Source: Deinococcus marmoris
GTDB taxonomy: Bacteria; Deinococcota; Deinococci; Deinococcales; Deinococcaceae
Direction of reading: 5' to 3'
DNA length: 64,000 nucleotides
Assembly: GCF_001949125.1 (NCBI RefSeq)
Contig: NZ_MSTI01000028.1
Span: 1-64,000, forward strand
The position numbers and the translations under genes are program-made. Positions 25,775 through 35,010 of the stretch are shown here, piece after piece. Each line of letters starts with the position of its first letter. The first letter of the stretch is position 1. The notes beneath the pieces were generated by a model. The model did not search any database and was not told the DNA's origin. It saw only the letters and a list, made by a program, of their open reading frames with translations.

Positions 25775-26158
25775 TTAGAAGAGAATGTTGATGACGAAGG
25801 CGTACTCACAGCCAGCGTTTTCGCCGTCTGTGATGTACTTGAAGATCGGCTGCTCGAGAATGATCGCGTGCTCTGAGATCACGTCGCCGCCGCTCGGACC
25901 TGCGCCCTGTGCGATGACGGGGAAGTTCACCCGGTCAGCCCACAGCGCCCAGATGCGATACGCGTCTGCCGGGTCGATCAGGTTCTCCCCGCTGACGGTC
26001 AGGGTCAGCGCCTCACGGTTGGGCGTCTCGATGACGACCAGCTGGCCGTTCATCAGCCTGTGGACCACGGCACCGCCCCCGCCGCCCGCCAGTCGGACGT
26101 CAGGAACGAACCGCATCCACACGCCGTTCAGCTTGAGGTTGTTGTCGAGATTGACCAT
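25775..26158 (-). CDS. Small tail protein after the tape measure
   Basis: 127 residues (MVNLDNNLKLNGVWMRFV...), beta-rich with a Gly loop (RLAGGGGGAVVHRL). ATG 26158 is preferred: GGAGG is eight bases upstream. A GTG at 26164 overlapping the tape measure stop is possible. By position it may be a distal tail protein. Confidence 0.65.
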   Translation of the reverse strand: MVNLDNNLKLNGVWMRFVPDVRLAGGGGGAVVHRLMNGQLVVIETPNREALTLTVSGENLIDPADAYRIWALWADRVNFPVIAQGAGPSGGDVISEHAIILEQPIFKYITDGENAGCEYAFVINILF

Positions 26159-26160
26159 GT

Positions 26161-29100
26161 TCACCCCCTCCGTGCCGCGTACTTGAGGCCCTTCTGAGCG
26201 GCGCAGTCGAGAATGGTCTGCGTCGCGCGCACCACAGCCGGCGGTGCGGTGGTGGAACGGCCGTCGATGTTGATGGTGTTGTTCACGGTCGTGGTGACGT
26301 TGGCGAGACTCGGAGCCAGCCGCTCCAGGTCAAGCCGCGACCTGCTCAACTCGGAGATCATCGCCCGGGCAGCGATCTGGCCCAGCACCTCGCCAGCCGG
26401 CTTGACCTGTTCGGCCAGCTTGGGGTCGACGCTGATGGTCAGCACGTTGCCGCCGTCTCCCAGCACCCCCTTCAGCAGCTTCTGAGCGCCGCCCAGCTTG
26501 CGCTCCAGTCCCACAGCGCCCGCCTGCGCAGCGTTCAGCGCGCCTACGATGTCAAGCCCCAGCCCCTGCTCGGCCAGAGATGAAGCCAGGTCTTCAGCGG
26601 TCTGCTTGATCTTGTCTGCCTGCCGCTGATAGGTGGCCTGCTGAGCGTCCTGGGTCTTGCGCAGCACCTCAGGCACGGTTCCCATCGCATCAGCCGTTCT
26701 CTGGTACGCCTTCGCCTGTTTCCGGGCGCTGGCTTCCACAGTTGCGGCCTGGTTGTCGGCTGCGGCCTTGATGGCCCCTGATGCAGCCTGAAAGCTCTTC
26801 GCGCTCAGGTCCACAGCGGCGGCGTACTCGGGACTCCCAGCGCCGTAGCGGGCGCGGGCGTCCTGCGCTGCTCGCAGGCTCTCCGCGTACGCGTTCTGCG
26901 CGCGTGCGGAGATGCCGTCGAGCACCGCCTGGTTCTTGGTGGCCCCAGCGAAGGTGTTCAGACTGGAGTTCAGGCTGTCAACCGCGCTCTTCTGTGCCTC
27001 CCACTCGCTTCTCAGCTCGGAAAGGGCCTGCTGCGCGTTGCTGATGGCCTTGCTCTGGTTGCTGATGGCCTCACCGGTAGACTCGATGGCCGACTCCCCG
27101 ATGCGCACCGCCCCTGTGGTGCTCTTGAGTGTGGTGCGGTACGTGCCGGTCGTGCGTTCAAGCTCAACAAAAGCGGCCTGAGTGCGTACCAGCGCGCGGT
27201 TTTGCCTGTTTGCCGCGCTGTCGTCCATGGCCGCTGCCCACACGTCGCGCAGTTCTGCGGCCTGTGTGGTGAGCGTCTTTGATGCGTCAGCGAGGCGTTT
27301 CTGATCATCAAGCTGTTCTTTGACCAGATCACGCACGCGCGTTTCTGCTGCGCGCCTGCCGTTGATGGCGTCTCCGATCTCAGACTGCGCGCGGCCCTGC
27401 TCGCGGTACAGCCGCTCCAGCTCGGTGTAGTAGCTCACCTGTTCCTGTGCGTCGGCGGCGAGGTTCCGCCGTGCTGCCAGGCGTTCGGTGGCGCTCCGGG
27501 CTTCGTTCAGTGCGGCGTCCAGTGTGGCCGCCTGCTGATCCCGTGCTGCGCTCAGGTCACCGAGGCGGGCCTTCCGGCTGTCCTCAAGACTCCGAGCGAT
27601 CTGGCGTTGCAGGTCAGCGGCTTTATCGAGGTAGCCGTTGCGCTCCTGCTCGCTGGCCGCCGTGGCTGCGATGCGGGTGTACGCCTCGGCCTCTGCTGCC
27701 AGGGATGCCCGGACGTTCCCCTCGTACTTCTCCCGCAGTCCCGCGTTAACGGTCATGCTGGCGGCGTACTCGGCGGCGGTGCGGTAGCGGGCGGTCTCCT
27801 CAGCTGCGGAACTTACCCGCTGCTGCCGGTCCTCACGCTCTGCATCAGACACAGCCTTGCGTGCCGTGATGACGGCCAGCTCAGCGGTGATCTGCTCCCC
27901 GCGTCCCTGCGCCTGGCCCGCTGCCTTGACCTTGAGCGCGACCTCTTCCCTGAGTGCCTGAAGTGCCAGCCCCCGCGCGGTGGCCGCGTCTTTCTCGGTG
28001 GCCGACTGATCAATGGTGAGCTGCAGGCGTGCTTTTGCCAGGTCCAGTTCCTCGCCAGCGCGCTGGAGCGGTGCGGCGCGGTCCTGGTCCTGCGCGTCCC
28101 GCAGCGCTGCTCGGGCGACGATGAGGTCCTGTTGTGCGGCCAGCGCGGCGGCGGGGTCGGTTCCCCGGCTTGCCACAGCGGCCAGCTGCACCTTCAGCGC
28201 CAGCTCGTCCTTGAGCGCAGAGATGACGGCCTGCCTCCCGGCGGCCTCCGCAGCTGTGGTCTTCGCCTGCTTCAGCGCGTCTTGAGCGCGTGCGGTGTTC
28301 AGCTGCGCGCGGGAGACGATGAGTGCGTTCTGTTGAGCCACAGCCTGCTTCTCGGCGTCCTGAAGCGCGTTGACGGCGGTCCGGTTTGCCTCTCCGACTT
28401 CCTGTGCGTACTTCGCGGCCATGGTGCCCAGGTCCGTTCGGTACTGCGAGGTGAGGGCGTTGCGCTCTCCCCGGGTAGCCTTGGGGTCAGCCAGCGCGTC
28501 GTCCAGCTCCCGCTTCCTGGCCTGCTGTGCGGCGGCATACTCTTCCTGTATGCCCGCCACACGCGCGGCCAGGATGCGCCCGGAGTAGCGCTGAATGACG
28601 GCCAGCTTCGCCGCTTCGTTGCCCTCGGTGCCCCTCAGGTCCTGCGCCTGGTCTGCCTCCGTGCTCGCGCGGATCAGATCAGCCAGTTCCCGGCGGCCTC
28701 GGCTTTCCGCGTCGCTGATGGCCCGTAGGCGGTCGCGCGTGGCCCTGACAGCATCAGCGACTTCTTTCGCTGCGTCCTCTGCCTTCTTTTTGGCCGCTTT
28801 CGCTTCCTCTGCCAGGTCTTTCTGAAGCTCGACCCCGCGTGCCTGCCGAAGCGCGTTCCCGGCGGCCACGATACGGGCCACAGCGGCTCGGTCTCCGCCG
28901 ACCTGTCCGATGGCTTCGGTCTGCCTGCGGTTGATCTCTGACACGTCCTGTCCGGCCTGCGCTGTGATGCCAGCGACTCCGGTCTTTGCCTTCGCTATCG
29001 CAGCGGTGGCGTCTGCCTCTAGCTTCGTGACGATGCCGGCGATGTAGTCCCGGTCGGCACGCGCCCCTTCCTGCCTGATCGCTGCCACTTTCTGACGCGA

Positions 29101-31599
29101 CTGCGCTTCAAGTTCAGCGACCTTCTCGGGAAAGATGGCGTACTTGCGGGCCAGCTCCTTGGCGTTGCGCTCCACCTCACCGACGGCCAGCTCTCGCAGC
29201 GCCCGCTGTTTCGCCAGGCCGTCCTGCATCGCGTCAACGCGCGCTTTCTCTACCTCCAGCGCGCCCTTCGCGACCTCTGCCCCCGCGTCGGCCCGCTCCT
29301 GCGCGACGGCCAGCCTCAGCCCGCGCTCCCGCTGCGTGTTGATCTTCTCCAGCAGTTCGGCCCGGAGCTTGTCGTCTACCACATTCTTTTTGACCTGCGT
29401 TTCCAGCGCAGCATAGAAGTGGTTGATCTCTGCCAGCTTCTTCGCCGTTGCAGACAGCGATGCCGTGTAGTCCTTTTCCCGCTGAGTCCGCAGGTCTTTG
29501 TTGACCTGAGAAGCGGTGTTGCGGTCCACCACATCGCCGGGCGCGCGAATCAGTGCCTTGTCCTCGCCCTCTGTGGCTTTCTTTGCCTCCTCGATCGCGG
29601 CCTTCACATCACCGCGCACCACAGTGAGGCGCGCAGACACCTTAGCCAGGCGGGTCTCCATGACCTTCACCTGCGCCTCGTCGCCTGCGTTCCTTGCCGC
29701 CGTCAGGTTTGCCACAGTCTCGCGCCGGATGGTGTACAGCAGATCAAGCGTGCGGGCCGCGTTTGCGCCCTGCTCGCCGTATCTTGCCACCATGTCAGCG
29801 TCGTACTGGTTCTGTGAGGCTTGCGTGGCCTTCAGGACGTCTTGCTGCTCAAGGAACAGCCTCGTCATGTACGCCAGCGGGCCAGCGATCGCGGTGATCC
29901 CCACAGCCGCTGATCCGAAGGCCAGCAGGGCGGGGGCCGCGTTCAGGGCGGCTGCGCCCGCGCCCGTGAAGATGCTGCTGATCTGCACGGCCTTGAGCGC
30001 GGTCCATGCCGTCGTGAGGCCGGTGACGACCGAACGCTGGCGGGTGAGGTTGGTCAGCAGCGACACGCCGCCCGCCGCCGCGCCTGCACCAGCGGCCCCG
30101 AGCTGCGCGGCCCGGAGTGTGGCGAACGCGCCTGAGGTCGCCAGCAGTGTGGTCCTCAACAGCAACAGCGAGGTGATGCCGATGCGCAGGCCGACCAGTG
30201 ATGCGCCGACCAGGATCAGCCCGTTGCCCAGGTCCTTCACGGGCTGCGGGAGGGCCTCGAAGCTCCGGAAAAACTCAGTCGCGGAGTTCGCCCCCTGTGC
30301 CAACAGTTTCACCGTGGTGGTGGCTGCGGGGATGAACTGGTCTCCGAGCGCGATCTTCAGGTCCGCGAAGGAGTTCTTCAGACGGACGCTCTCATCGTTC
30401 CAGTTCTTCGTTGCCTCCCCGGCGACGCGGGACAGACTCGCGCTGTCCTTTGCTCCAGCAGCCGAGGTTTCAGCGGCCTTGCGCAGGTTGGGCGCGGTCT
30501 TTGCGAGTTCGGCCATGACGCGGTTAGCGATGACGCCCCGGATGCCGACGCGGGCCAGCACGGTGTCGTAGCTCTGCCCGGCCTTACTTGCCTGCTCCAT
30601 CGCCTCAGCGAAGCGGACCAGGATTTCGTAGGGGTTGCTGCGCCCGAGCTTCTGGAACTCCTCGGTCGTGATGCCGATGATCGAGGAGAAGGCTTCCGCC
30701 CTGTCCCCACCATCGTTCAGCGCTCCGAGGAGCTGCTGAGAGAATTTGGTCAGCGTGCTGCCAGACGCCTGCGCGCGTGCACCGACGGATACCAGGCCAG
30801 CGGAGACGCCGAGGATTTGCTCTTTGGTGAAGCCCGCAGCCTTGCCGAACGAAGACCAGTAGGTCGCCAGCCCGATCACCTGTGGGATCTGAACGCCAAA
30901 CTGGGTCTTCAGGGCGGCCATGCTGTTGGCCGCGTCTTCCAGGCCCGCGATCATGTCTTCCGGGCGGGTGTCGATCGACCTCAGGAACTTCACCAGCTCC
31001 TCCCCGGTGTGGCTCACGTCGCCCGCCTGCCCGTTCACGTCACGCATGACCAGTCCGAGGTCGGCCATGATTTTCACGAAGCGCTCGGTGCCTTCCACAC
31101 CATGGATGCCGACCAGCTGCGCCTGCCGTCCCAGCTCTGCTAGTTCCAGCGCAGACACGGGGATCTCACGGCTGAGGATGCGGAAGTTGTCCTTGAGCAC
31201 TTCGTACTGGTTGGTGTCGAAGTGCCCCACAGCGGCAAGCTGAGTCATGCCCTGCTGCAGGTCTGCGGCGGTCTTGAAGGTCGCGACCAGAGTGGCCTGA
31301 AACACAGCGATGACCTGATCGACGGCGACCACAGCGGTCTGGAGGGCCAGCATGCCCGCCGCGCCGTCGCTGCCCATCGTCGTGAAGTTCGTGCCCGTCT
31401 TAGTCGCCGTCTTGCCGAGGTCTGATACCTGGGTCTTCACTTCTTTCAGCTTGCCGAACTCATCGAAGTTCGCGTAAAACTTCACCCGCGCGTTGAAGCC
31501 GTTCAGGCCAGCGATCTCTGCGCGAACCTGCTGCGCCTGACGCAGAAAAGCGGTGATGTCCATGCCGATCGGGAAACGAATATCTGGGTCAGTCGCCAT
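26161..31599 (-). CDS. Tail tape measure protein
   Basis: 1812 residues, the longest gene in the window. The N-terminal third has the phage TMP core (FPIGMDITAFLRQAQQVRAEI..., TEERFVKIMADLGLVMRDV..., FTKEQILGVSAGLVSVGARAQASGSTLTK). Hydrophobic segments follow near residues 450-600 (NGLILVGASLVGLRIGITSL; APALLAFGSAAVGITAIAGPL). A very long Ala/Arg/Glu/Gln coiled coil makes up the rest. Length sets tail length; 1.5 angstrom per residue predicts a tail of roughly 270 nm if all is helical. No peptidoglycan-cleaving domain is seen. Confidence 0.9.
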   Translation of the reverse strand: MATDPDIRFPIGMDITAFLRQAQQVRAEIAGLNGFNARVKFYANFDEFGKLKEVKTQVSDLGKTATKTGTNFTTMGSDGAAGMLALQTAVVAVDQVIAVFQATLVATFKTAADLQQGMTQLAAVGHFDTNQYEVLKDNFRILSREIPVSALELAELGRQAQLVGIHGVEGTERFVKIMADLGLVMRDVNGQAGDVSHTGEELVKFLRSIDTRPEDMIAGLEDAANSMAALKTQFGVQIPQVIGLATYWSSFGKAAGFTKEQILGVSAGLVSVGARAQASGSTLTKFSQQLLGALNDGGDRAEAFSSIIGITTEEFQKLGRSNPYEILVRFAEAMEQASKAGQSYDTVLARVGIRGVIANRVMAELAKTAPNLRKAAETSAAGAKDSASLSRVAGEATKNWNDESVRLKNSFADLKIALGDQFIPAATTTVKLLAQGANSATEFFRSFEALPQPVKDLGNGLILVGASLVGLRIGITSLLLLRTTLLATSGAFATLRAAQLGAAGAGAAAGGVSLLTNLTRQRSVVTGLTTAWTALKAVQISSIFTGAGAAALNAAPALLAFGSAAVGITAIAGPLAYMTRLFLEQQDVLKATQASQNQYDADMVARYGEQGANAARTLDLLYTIRRETVANLTAARNAGDEAQVKVMETRLAKVSARLTVVRGDVKAAIEEAKKATEGEDKALIRAPGDVVDRNTASQVNKDLRTQREKDYTASLSATAKKLAEINHFYAALETQVKKNVVDDKLRAELLEKINTQRERGLRLAVAQERADAGAEVAKGALEVEKARVDAMQDGLAKQRALRELAVGEVERNAKELARKYAIFPEKVAELEAQSRQKVAAIRQEGARADRDYIAGIVTKLEADATAAIAKAKTGVAGITAQAGQDVSEINRRQTEAIGQVGGDRAAVARIVAAGNALRQARGVELQKDLAEEAKAAKKKAEDAAKEVADAVRATRDRLRAISDAESRGRRELADLIRASTEADQAQDLRGTEGNEAAKLAVIQRYSGRILAARVAGIQEEYAAAQQARKRELDDALADPKATRGERNALTSQYRTDLGTMAAKYAQEVGEANRTAVNALQDAEKQAVAQQNALIVSRAQLNTARAQDALKQAKTTAAEAAGRQAVISALKDELALKVQLAAVASRGTDPAAALAAQQDLIVARAALRDAQDQDRAAPLQRAGEELDLAKARLQLTIDQSATEKDAATARGLALQALREEVALKVKAAGQAQGRGEQITAELAVITARKAVSDAEREDRQQRVSSAAEETARYRTAAEYAASMTVNAGLREKYEGNVRASLAAEAEAYTRIAATAASEQERNGYLDKAADLQRQIARSLEDSRKARLGDLSAARDQQAATLDAALNEARSATERLAARRNLAADAQEQVSYYTELERLYREQGRAQSEIGDAINGRRAAETRVRDLVKEQLDDQKRLADASKTLTTQAAELRDVWAAAMDDSAANRQNRALVRTQAAFVELERTTGTYRTTLKSTTGAVRIGESAIESTGEAISNQSKAISNAQQALSELRSEWEAQKSAVDSLNSSLNTFAGATKNQAVLDGISARAQNAYAESLRAAQDARARYGAGSPEYAAAVDLSAKSFQAASGAIKAAADNQAATVEASARKQAKAYQRTADAMGTVPEVLRKTQDAQQATYQRQADKIKQTAEDLASSLAEQGLGLDIVGALNAAQAGAVGLERKLGGAQKLLKGVLGDGGNVLTISVDPKLAEQVKPAGEVLGQIAARAMISELSRSRLDLERLAPSLANVTTTVNNTINIDGRSTTAPPAVVRATQTILDCAAQKGLKYAARRG

Positions 31600-31611
31600 G
31601 TCTCACACCTC

Positions 31612-32088
31612 CTATAACTTCTTCAGTTCTTCTCGAAAGCGCCTGTGCATGTGGAACGTTGCAGCTAGCGCGGCGGGGGCGATGAAAGGGCCAGGCACAC
31701 GCCAGTTCAGCCCGGAGCGCCCGATGCTCACCGTGCTCTGCCTCAGGTTGCTCATGCCAGGAACGCCGCTCACCGCGCCGGCCTTAAAGTCAGCGTTGAT
31801 GGTCACCCAGTCCCACGCGGGCGGGCTGCCGAACTCCACCTTGTAAGCGCCGTAGCCGGCGATCAGCAGCCAGTCCTTGCCCCAGCGCTGAATGCGGATG
31901 CTCCGGCGCGTCTGCCCGGTGCGCACGTACCCACGTCCCGGCACGGTGTTGTAGATGTTCAGGTCTGCGCCTGCGACAGCGGCGGCCAGCGCCAGGGTTG
32001 CCGCTTCAGCCGGGAGTGTCTCGCTCAGCATCTGCACGGCCTGGATCAGCTTGTCGAGGCGCTTCATCGCTTTGCTCGTGTCTGCCAT
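31612..32088 (-). CDS. HK97 gp10-like tail completion/neck protein
   Basis: 158 residues. RTGQTRRSIRI followed by AGYGAYKVEFGS and a C-terminal PFIAPAALAATFHMHRRFREELKK is the pattern of the gp10 family (a strand pair, an EFG turn, then a helix). Family members usually sit before the tail tube gene; here it lies between the chaperones and the tape measure. GGGAGGCGACG precedes the ATG, inside the end of the frameshifted T reading frame. Confidence 0.65.
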   Translation of the reverse strand: MADTSKAMKRLDKLIQAVQMLSETLPAEAATLALAAAVAGADLNIYNTVPGRGYVRTGQTRRSIRIQRWGKDWLLIAGYGAYKVEFGSPPAWDWVTINADFKAGAVSGVPGMSNLRQSTVSIGRSGLNWRVPGPFIAPAALAATFHMHRRFREELKKL

Positions 32089-32590
32089 CGTCGCCTCCCA
32101 GGTCCAGCCGTTGCACGTCACGCCCACCGCGCTCTGCCCGCGCGGCCCGCTGTCTCTCGGAGCGCGCGGCTGCATGCTCGACGGCGCGCTGCTCTGCTTG
32201 CCAGGCCTGGCCGGCGGGGGTGTCCAGCCAGTCGGGCACCCCGCCTGTGGTGATGTTGAGCGCGCGTCGCCTCCGCTCTGCGTATCCAGCGGCGGTTTCC
32301 TCTGACTTGTCGGCCTGCTCTTTCGCCTTGCTGGGATTCTTGGCCTTCCAGCCGGTGCGCACATCTGCGGTGTCCGTGATGTTGTCCATGTCCCGCAGGA
32401 TGGTCAGCGCTTCCCGCAGGTCCCACGCATCGCCCAGTAGCTCCCGGTTGATGCGCTCGGCTGTCCAGTCGGCCTTCAGGACGCTCTCCCAGGCCTCTAC
32501 TCCCCACCGTGCGATGACGTGTGTACTCAGGGGTCTCAGGTCCGCAGGCGGCCCTGCACCCGGAGCGCTTGGGGGTACAGGGCCAGCAGT
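32006..32590 (-). CDS. Tail assembly chaperone, T extension reached by -1 frameshift
   Basis: This frame has no good start of its own and is reached by slipping back one base at 32590-32596. The fusion would be 92 residues of G plus 194 of T (286 total). The T part starts with a Pro-rich linker (TAGPVPPSAPGAGPPADLRP), then helices (ARWGVEAWESVLKADWTAERINRELL, RDMDNITDTADVRTGWKAK) and a basic end. In lambda gpG and gpGT coat the tape measure during tail assembly. Confidence 0.75.
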   Translation of the reverse strand, partial: TAGPVPPSAPGAGPPADLRPLSTHVIARWGVEAWESVLKADWTAERINRELLGDAWDLREALTILRDMDNITDTADVRTGWKAKNPSKAKEQADKSEETAAGYAERRRRALNITTGGVPDWLDTPAGQAWQAEQRAVEHAAARSERQRAARAERGGRDVQRLDLGGDDGRHEQSDEAPRQADPGRADAERDTPG

Positions 32591-32865
32591 TTTCCCAGGT
32601 TGTCCAGGTCGTTCAGCTCCCACAGCGCCGGGAGGATCTTCAGCGCGTCGGCGATGCTGATCTCTGCGGGAAGCAGGCTGTCGGTGCTGCGCCGGATGAT
32701 CCGGTCCGCCAGCTGCCCCAGGTCTGTCTTTGAACTTAGTGCACCGCTCTCCACGCCCGCGCCGAAGCTGCGCACGAAGGTCAGCAGGTCCGCCCAGCAT
32801 TCCGCGTTCTGGCGGATGCCCCACGGCTTCAGGGTGATGTGGCCGAAACTTGTCTCTACCAGCAT
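32536..32865 (-). CDS. Tail assembly chaperone, G-type
   Basis: 109 residues from ATG 32865, after a GGGGGGAAAGC ribosome-site-like run. Order between tail tube and tape measure, helical C-terminus (LNDLDNLGKLLALYPQALR) and the overlapping second frame mark it as the first tail chaperone. Confidence 0.75.
   Translation of the reverse strand: MLVETSFGHITLKPWGIRQNAECWADLLTFVRSFGAGVESGALSSKTDLGQLADRIIRRSTDSLLPAEISIADALKILPALWELNDLDNLGKLLALYPQALRVQGRLRT
32590..32596 (-). promoter_or_regulatory. -1 ribosomal slippery site
   Basis: G GGA AAA read in the G frame (codons 91-92), one base different from lambda's G GGA AAG site. Shifting here joins the T frame seamlessly, with no stop in between. Confidence 0.75.
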
Positions 32866-32930
32866 GCTTTCCCCCCGGTGTTGCTTCAAAAAGTCTCTAA
32901 AAGCAGGGGGATCACTCCCCCCGCTTACGT

Positions 32931-33596
32931 TTAGACGATGCTGGCCCACAGGATGTCGAGCACCGCGCCGACCTGAGAAGTCAGGCAGTCCACGCGGATC
33001 AGGATCAGCGGGCCGTCGTCCGCCGTGCTGGTGGCGCTCTTCAGAGACGCGGGCGGAGTCCACGCCGTCGCGGAGGCCACGGGGGTGATGATGAACTCCT
33101 TGCCGGGGAGGCCGTCCAGCTCCACGCGCGCGTTGCCCTTGATCCGGGCGTACGGGGCGAAGTAGATGGCGCTCTCGATGGCGTCGTAGCTCTCAACCAC
33201 AGCCACGGCTCCGAAGCTGGGACGGGTAGCGGCGGCCTGCATGTCGGTGATGGTGACTTCTCCGCCGCCGACTGCTGCGGTCCACTGGTTTTCGGTGCCC
33301 GAGTACAGGGCGTTCAGGAAGCTGTCGCTCCCCAGGGTCTTGACGTTCAGGCTCATGTTGAGCGCGGTAACGCGGTTCAGCAGCTCGCGCGGGGCCAGGC
33401 CGCGAGGGTCGAGCACGGTCTTCCTTTCCTCGGTGGGTTCGCTGGCGAACTCCATTTCCTGCACCAGCTCGTCGCCGAGCTTGACGGCGTTGCGCTGGAC
33501 GTACCACGCGTAACCCTTGTTCTGGCGAACCTGATCGGCCAGCGCGGTTCCGGGTGCGGGTGCGTTGGCGACCGTCTGGTTGAAGATGTCTGGCAT
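32931..33596 (-). CDS. Probable major tail (tube) protein
   Basis: 221 residues. MPDIFNQTVANAPAPGTALADQV opening, conserved-looking strands (GYAWYVQRNAVKLGDELVQ, FGAVAVVESYDAIESAIYFAPYARI) and location between connectors and chaperones fit a siphovirus tube protein. Sequence alone is not diagnostic. Confidence 0.65.
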   Translation of the reverse strand: MPDIFNQTVANAPAPGTALADQVRQNKGYAWYVQRNAVKLGDELVQEMEFASEPTEERKTVLDPRGLAPRELLNRVTALNMSLNVKTLGSDSFLNALYSGTENQWTAAVGGGEVTITDMQAAATRPSFGAVAVVESYDAIESAIYFAPYARIKGNARVELDGLPGKEFIITPVASATAWTPPASLKSATSTADDGPLILIRVDCLTSQVGAVLDILWASIV

Positions 33597-33647
33597 GTTG
33601 ATCTCCTTTGGGTGAGGGGGCGGGGTGTTCAGCTGGACGCGCCGGGC

Positions 33648-33812
33648 TTACTCGGCGGGCTTGTCCTCGGACTGTGGTGCTTCCGGTGCGCCGATGAACT
33701 GCTTCAGCGCGGCGGCGTCCACAGGTGCGGCCTTCCTCTCGGCTGCGGTCTTCTTCGCGCCGATGAACTGCTCCAGCGTGGTCTGCTCTTCCTTGCTCTG
33801 CTTCTTTGCCAT
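33648..33812 (-). CDS. 54-aa Lys/Gln-rich protein
   Basis: MAKKQSKEEQTTLEQFIGAK... A highly charged, probably unstructured peptide with an internal duplication, EQFIGAKK and KQFIGAPE. AGGAGGCACACGC precedes ATG 33812. It lies between connector and tail tube genes; role unknown. Confidence 0.6.
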   Translation of the reverse strand: MAKKQSKEEQTTLEQFIGAKKTAAERKAAPVDAAALKQFIGAPEAPQSEDKPAE

Positions 33813-33824
33813 GCGTGTGCCTCC

Positions 33825-34199
33825 TTACCTGAATGCCGTCCGCGTGCGGTAGACGTTCAGCGTGATGGTGTGTCCCACAGTGGTGTCATCGGCGGCGCGG
33901 CTCTCCAGTCGCCAGGGACTGCCCGGGCGGATCACCTGGCCCTGCACCTGATCGCTCAGGGCCTGCGCTTCCTCGCGTGAGGCAGCGATGCACAGCAGGG
34001 GTTGCCGTTCGGTTTCCCCTGCCTTGCCGATGCCAGTGGACGTGCTGGCCTCAATGAAGACGAACGCGCCGACGCGGTGCAGGTACGCAGCCGGACCGTC
34101 GATCTCCCGGTTGCCCACTCGGATGCGGGCTTCACCGTTCACGGCGCGCGCATCCCTTTCTGTGGTGATCCCGGTCAGGCGTGCCTCGATCAGCTCCAT
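33825..34199 (-). CDS. Head-tail joining or tail terminator protein candidate
   Basis: 124 residues starting MELIEARLTGITTERDARAVNG. Alpha/beta with a helix REEAQALSDQVQGQV, the approximate shape of tail terminator proteins. It overlaps the previous gene by ten bases. Assigned by position only. Confidence 0.55.
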   Translation of the reverse strand: MELIEARLTGITTERDARAVNGEARIRVGNREIDGPAAYLHRVGAFVFIEASTSTGIGKAGETERQPLLCIAASREEAQALSDQVQGQVIRPGSPWRLESRAADDTTVGHTITLNVYRTRTAFR

Positions 34200-34522
34200 G
34201 ACACGCTCCCCTCCCTCATCCCGGTGCGGTCAGCGGGCCCGAGGTCTCTCAGGGTCACGCCTTTCAGCAGTCGGGGATGGTCGCAGGTGCTCTCCCGGTC
34301 AGGCCACAGCTCATCGGGATGGATCCGCATGATGCCCTGGCCGCCGGAGAAGATCGGATCCTTGAGGTACTGCGCGGCGGCGTACCCCAGCGTGCTGAAC
34401 GCGATGACCTCGCACCTGATGGTCAGCTCGCTGCTATCAGGTGCAGTCCAGGTCACCGTGTCGTACAGCGCTCCGGACAGCGAGCGGCGCAGGGCTGCTC
34501 CCAGGAGCAGGAGGCCTACCAT
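34190..34522 (-). CDS. Head closure protein candidate
   Basis: 110 residues (MVGLLLLGAALRRSLSGALYDTVTWT...) with strands around DSSELTIRCEVIAF and a C-terminal loop. Overlaps both neighbours. Place in the operon suggests a head closure protein; not recognisable by motif. Confidence 0.5.
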   Translation of the reverse strand: MVGLLLLGAALRRSLSGALYDTVTWTAPDSSELTIRCEVIAFSTLGYAAAQYLKDPIFSGGQGIMRIHPDELWPDRESTCDHPRLLKGVTLRDLGPADRTGMREGSVSWS

Positions 34523-35010
34523 CTCGTCCGCCGCCAGGGGGCCAGGAGTTCCCGGACTTCCTGGGGGAGGTGTCCGCCTTCCTTCGGTGCGTCCCGGAAC
34601 TGGACGCTCAACTCCGGGAGGCGGATGCTGCTCACGTTGTCGGGGATGCTCACCCCCGCCAGCGCGCCCGCATGCTCTGCGGTCTGGATGATGGCCGTGC
34701 GGATCGCCAGGGGGACGGACTCACCATCAAGCCAGCCGCTGCGGTAGGTCACCTCGTAGCAGCCCTCGACCGGGTACGGCAGTTGAACTCCGAACGGGGT
34801 CAGCAGCTGCGCGTGGTCGGTCAGGTCGCTCCCGGAAACGGTCACGTCTCCGAGCCGAGAAGCGGGACTCTTCAGCCGGATAGTCCGGCCTCTGATGATC
34901 CCGTTCTCCTGATGGTTCTTCGCCGCCAGTGACTCGACGCCGATCCACAGCAGCACCTGAGTTTCTGCCCGGTCTACTGCCTCCTGCGTGAGTCCCTGCG
35001 GCGCGATCAT
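34516..35010 (-). CDS. Head-tail connector (gp6/adaptor-like)
   Basis: 164 residues with helix pairs (TQEAVDRAETQVLLWIGVESLA; LAIRTAIIQTAEHAGAL) and a YEVTYRSGWLDGESVP strand-turn. Helical adaptors follow the capsid in HK97-like phages. The start overlaps the stop of the collagen-like gene. Confidence 0.6.
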   Translation of the reverse strand: MIAPQGLTQEAVDRAETQVLLWIGVESLAAKNHQENGIIRGRTIRLKSPASRLGDVTVSGSDLTDHAQLLTPFGVQLPYPVEGCYEVTYRSGWLDGESVPLAIRTAIIQTAEHAGALAGVSIPDNVSSIRLPELSVQFRDAPKEGGHLPQEVRELLAPWRRTRW

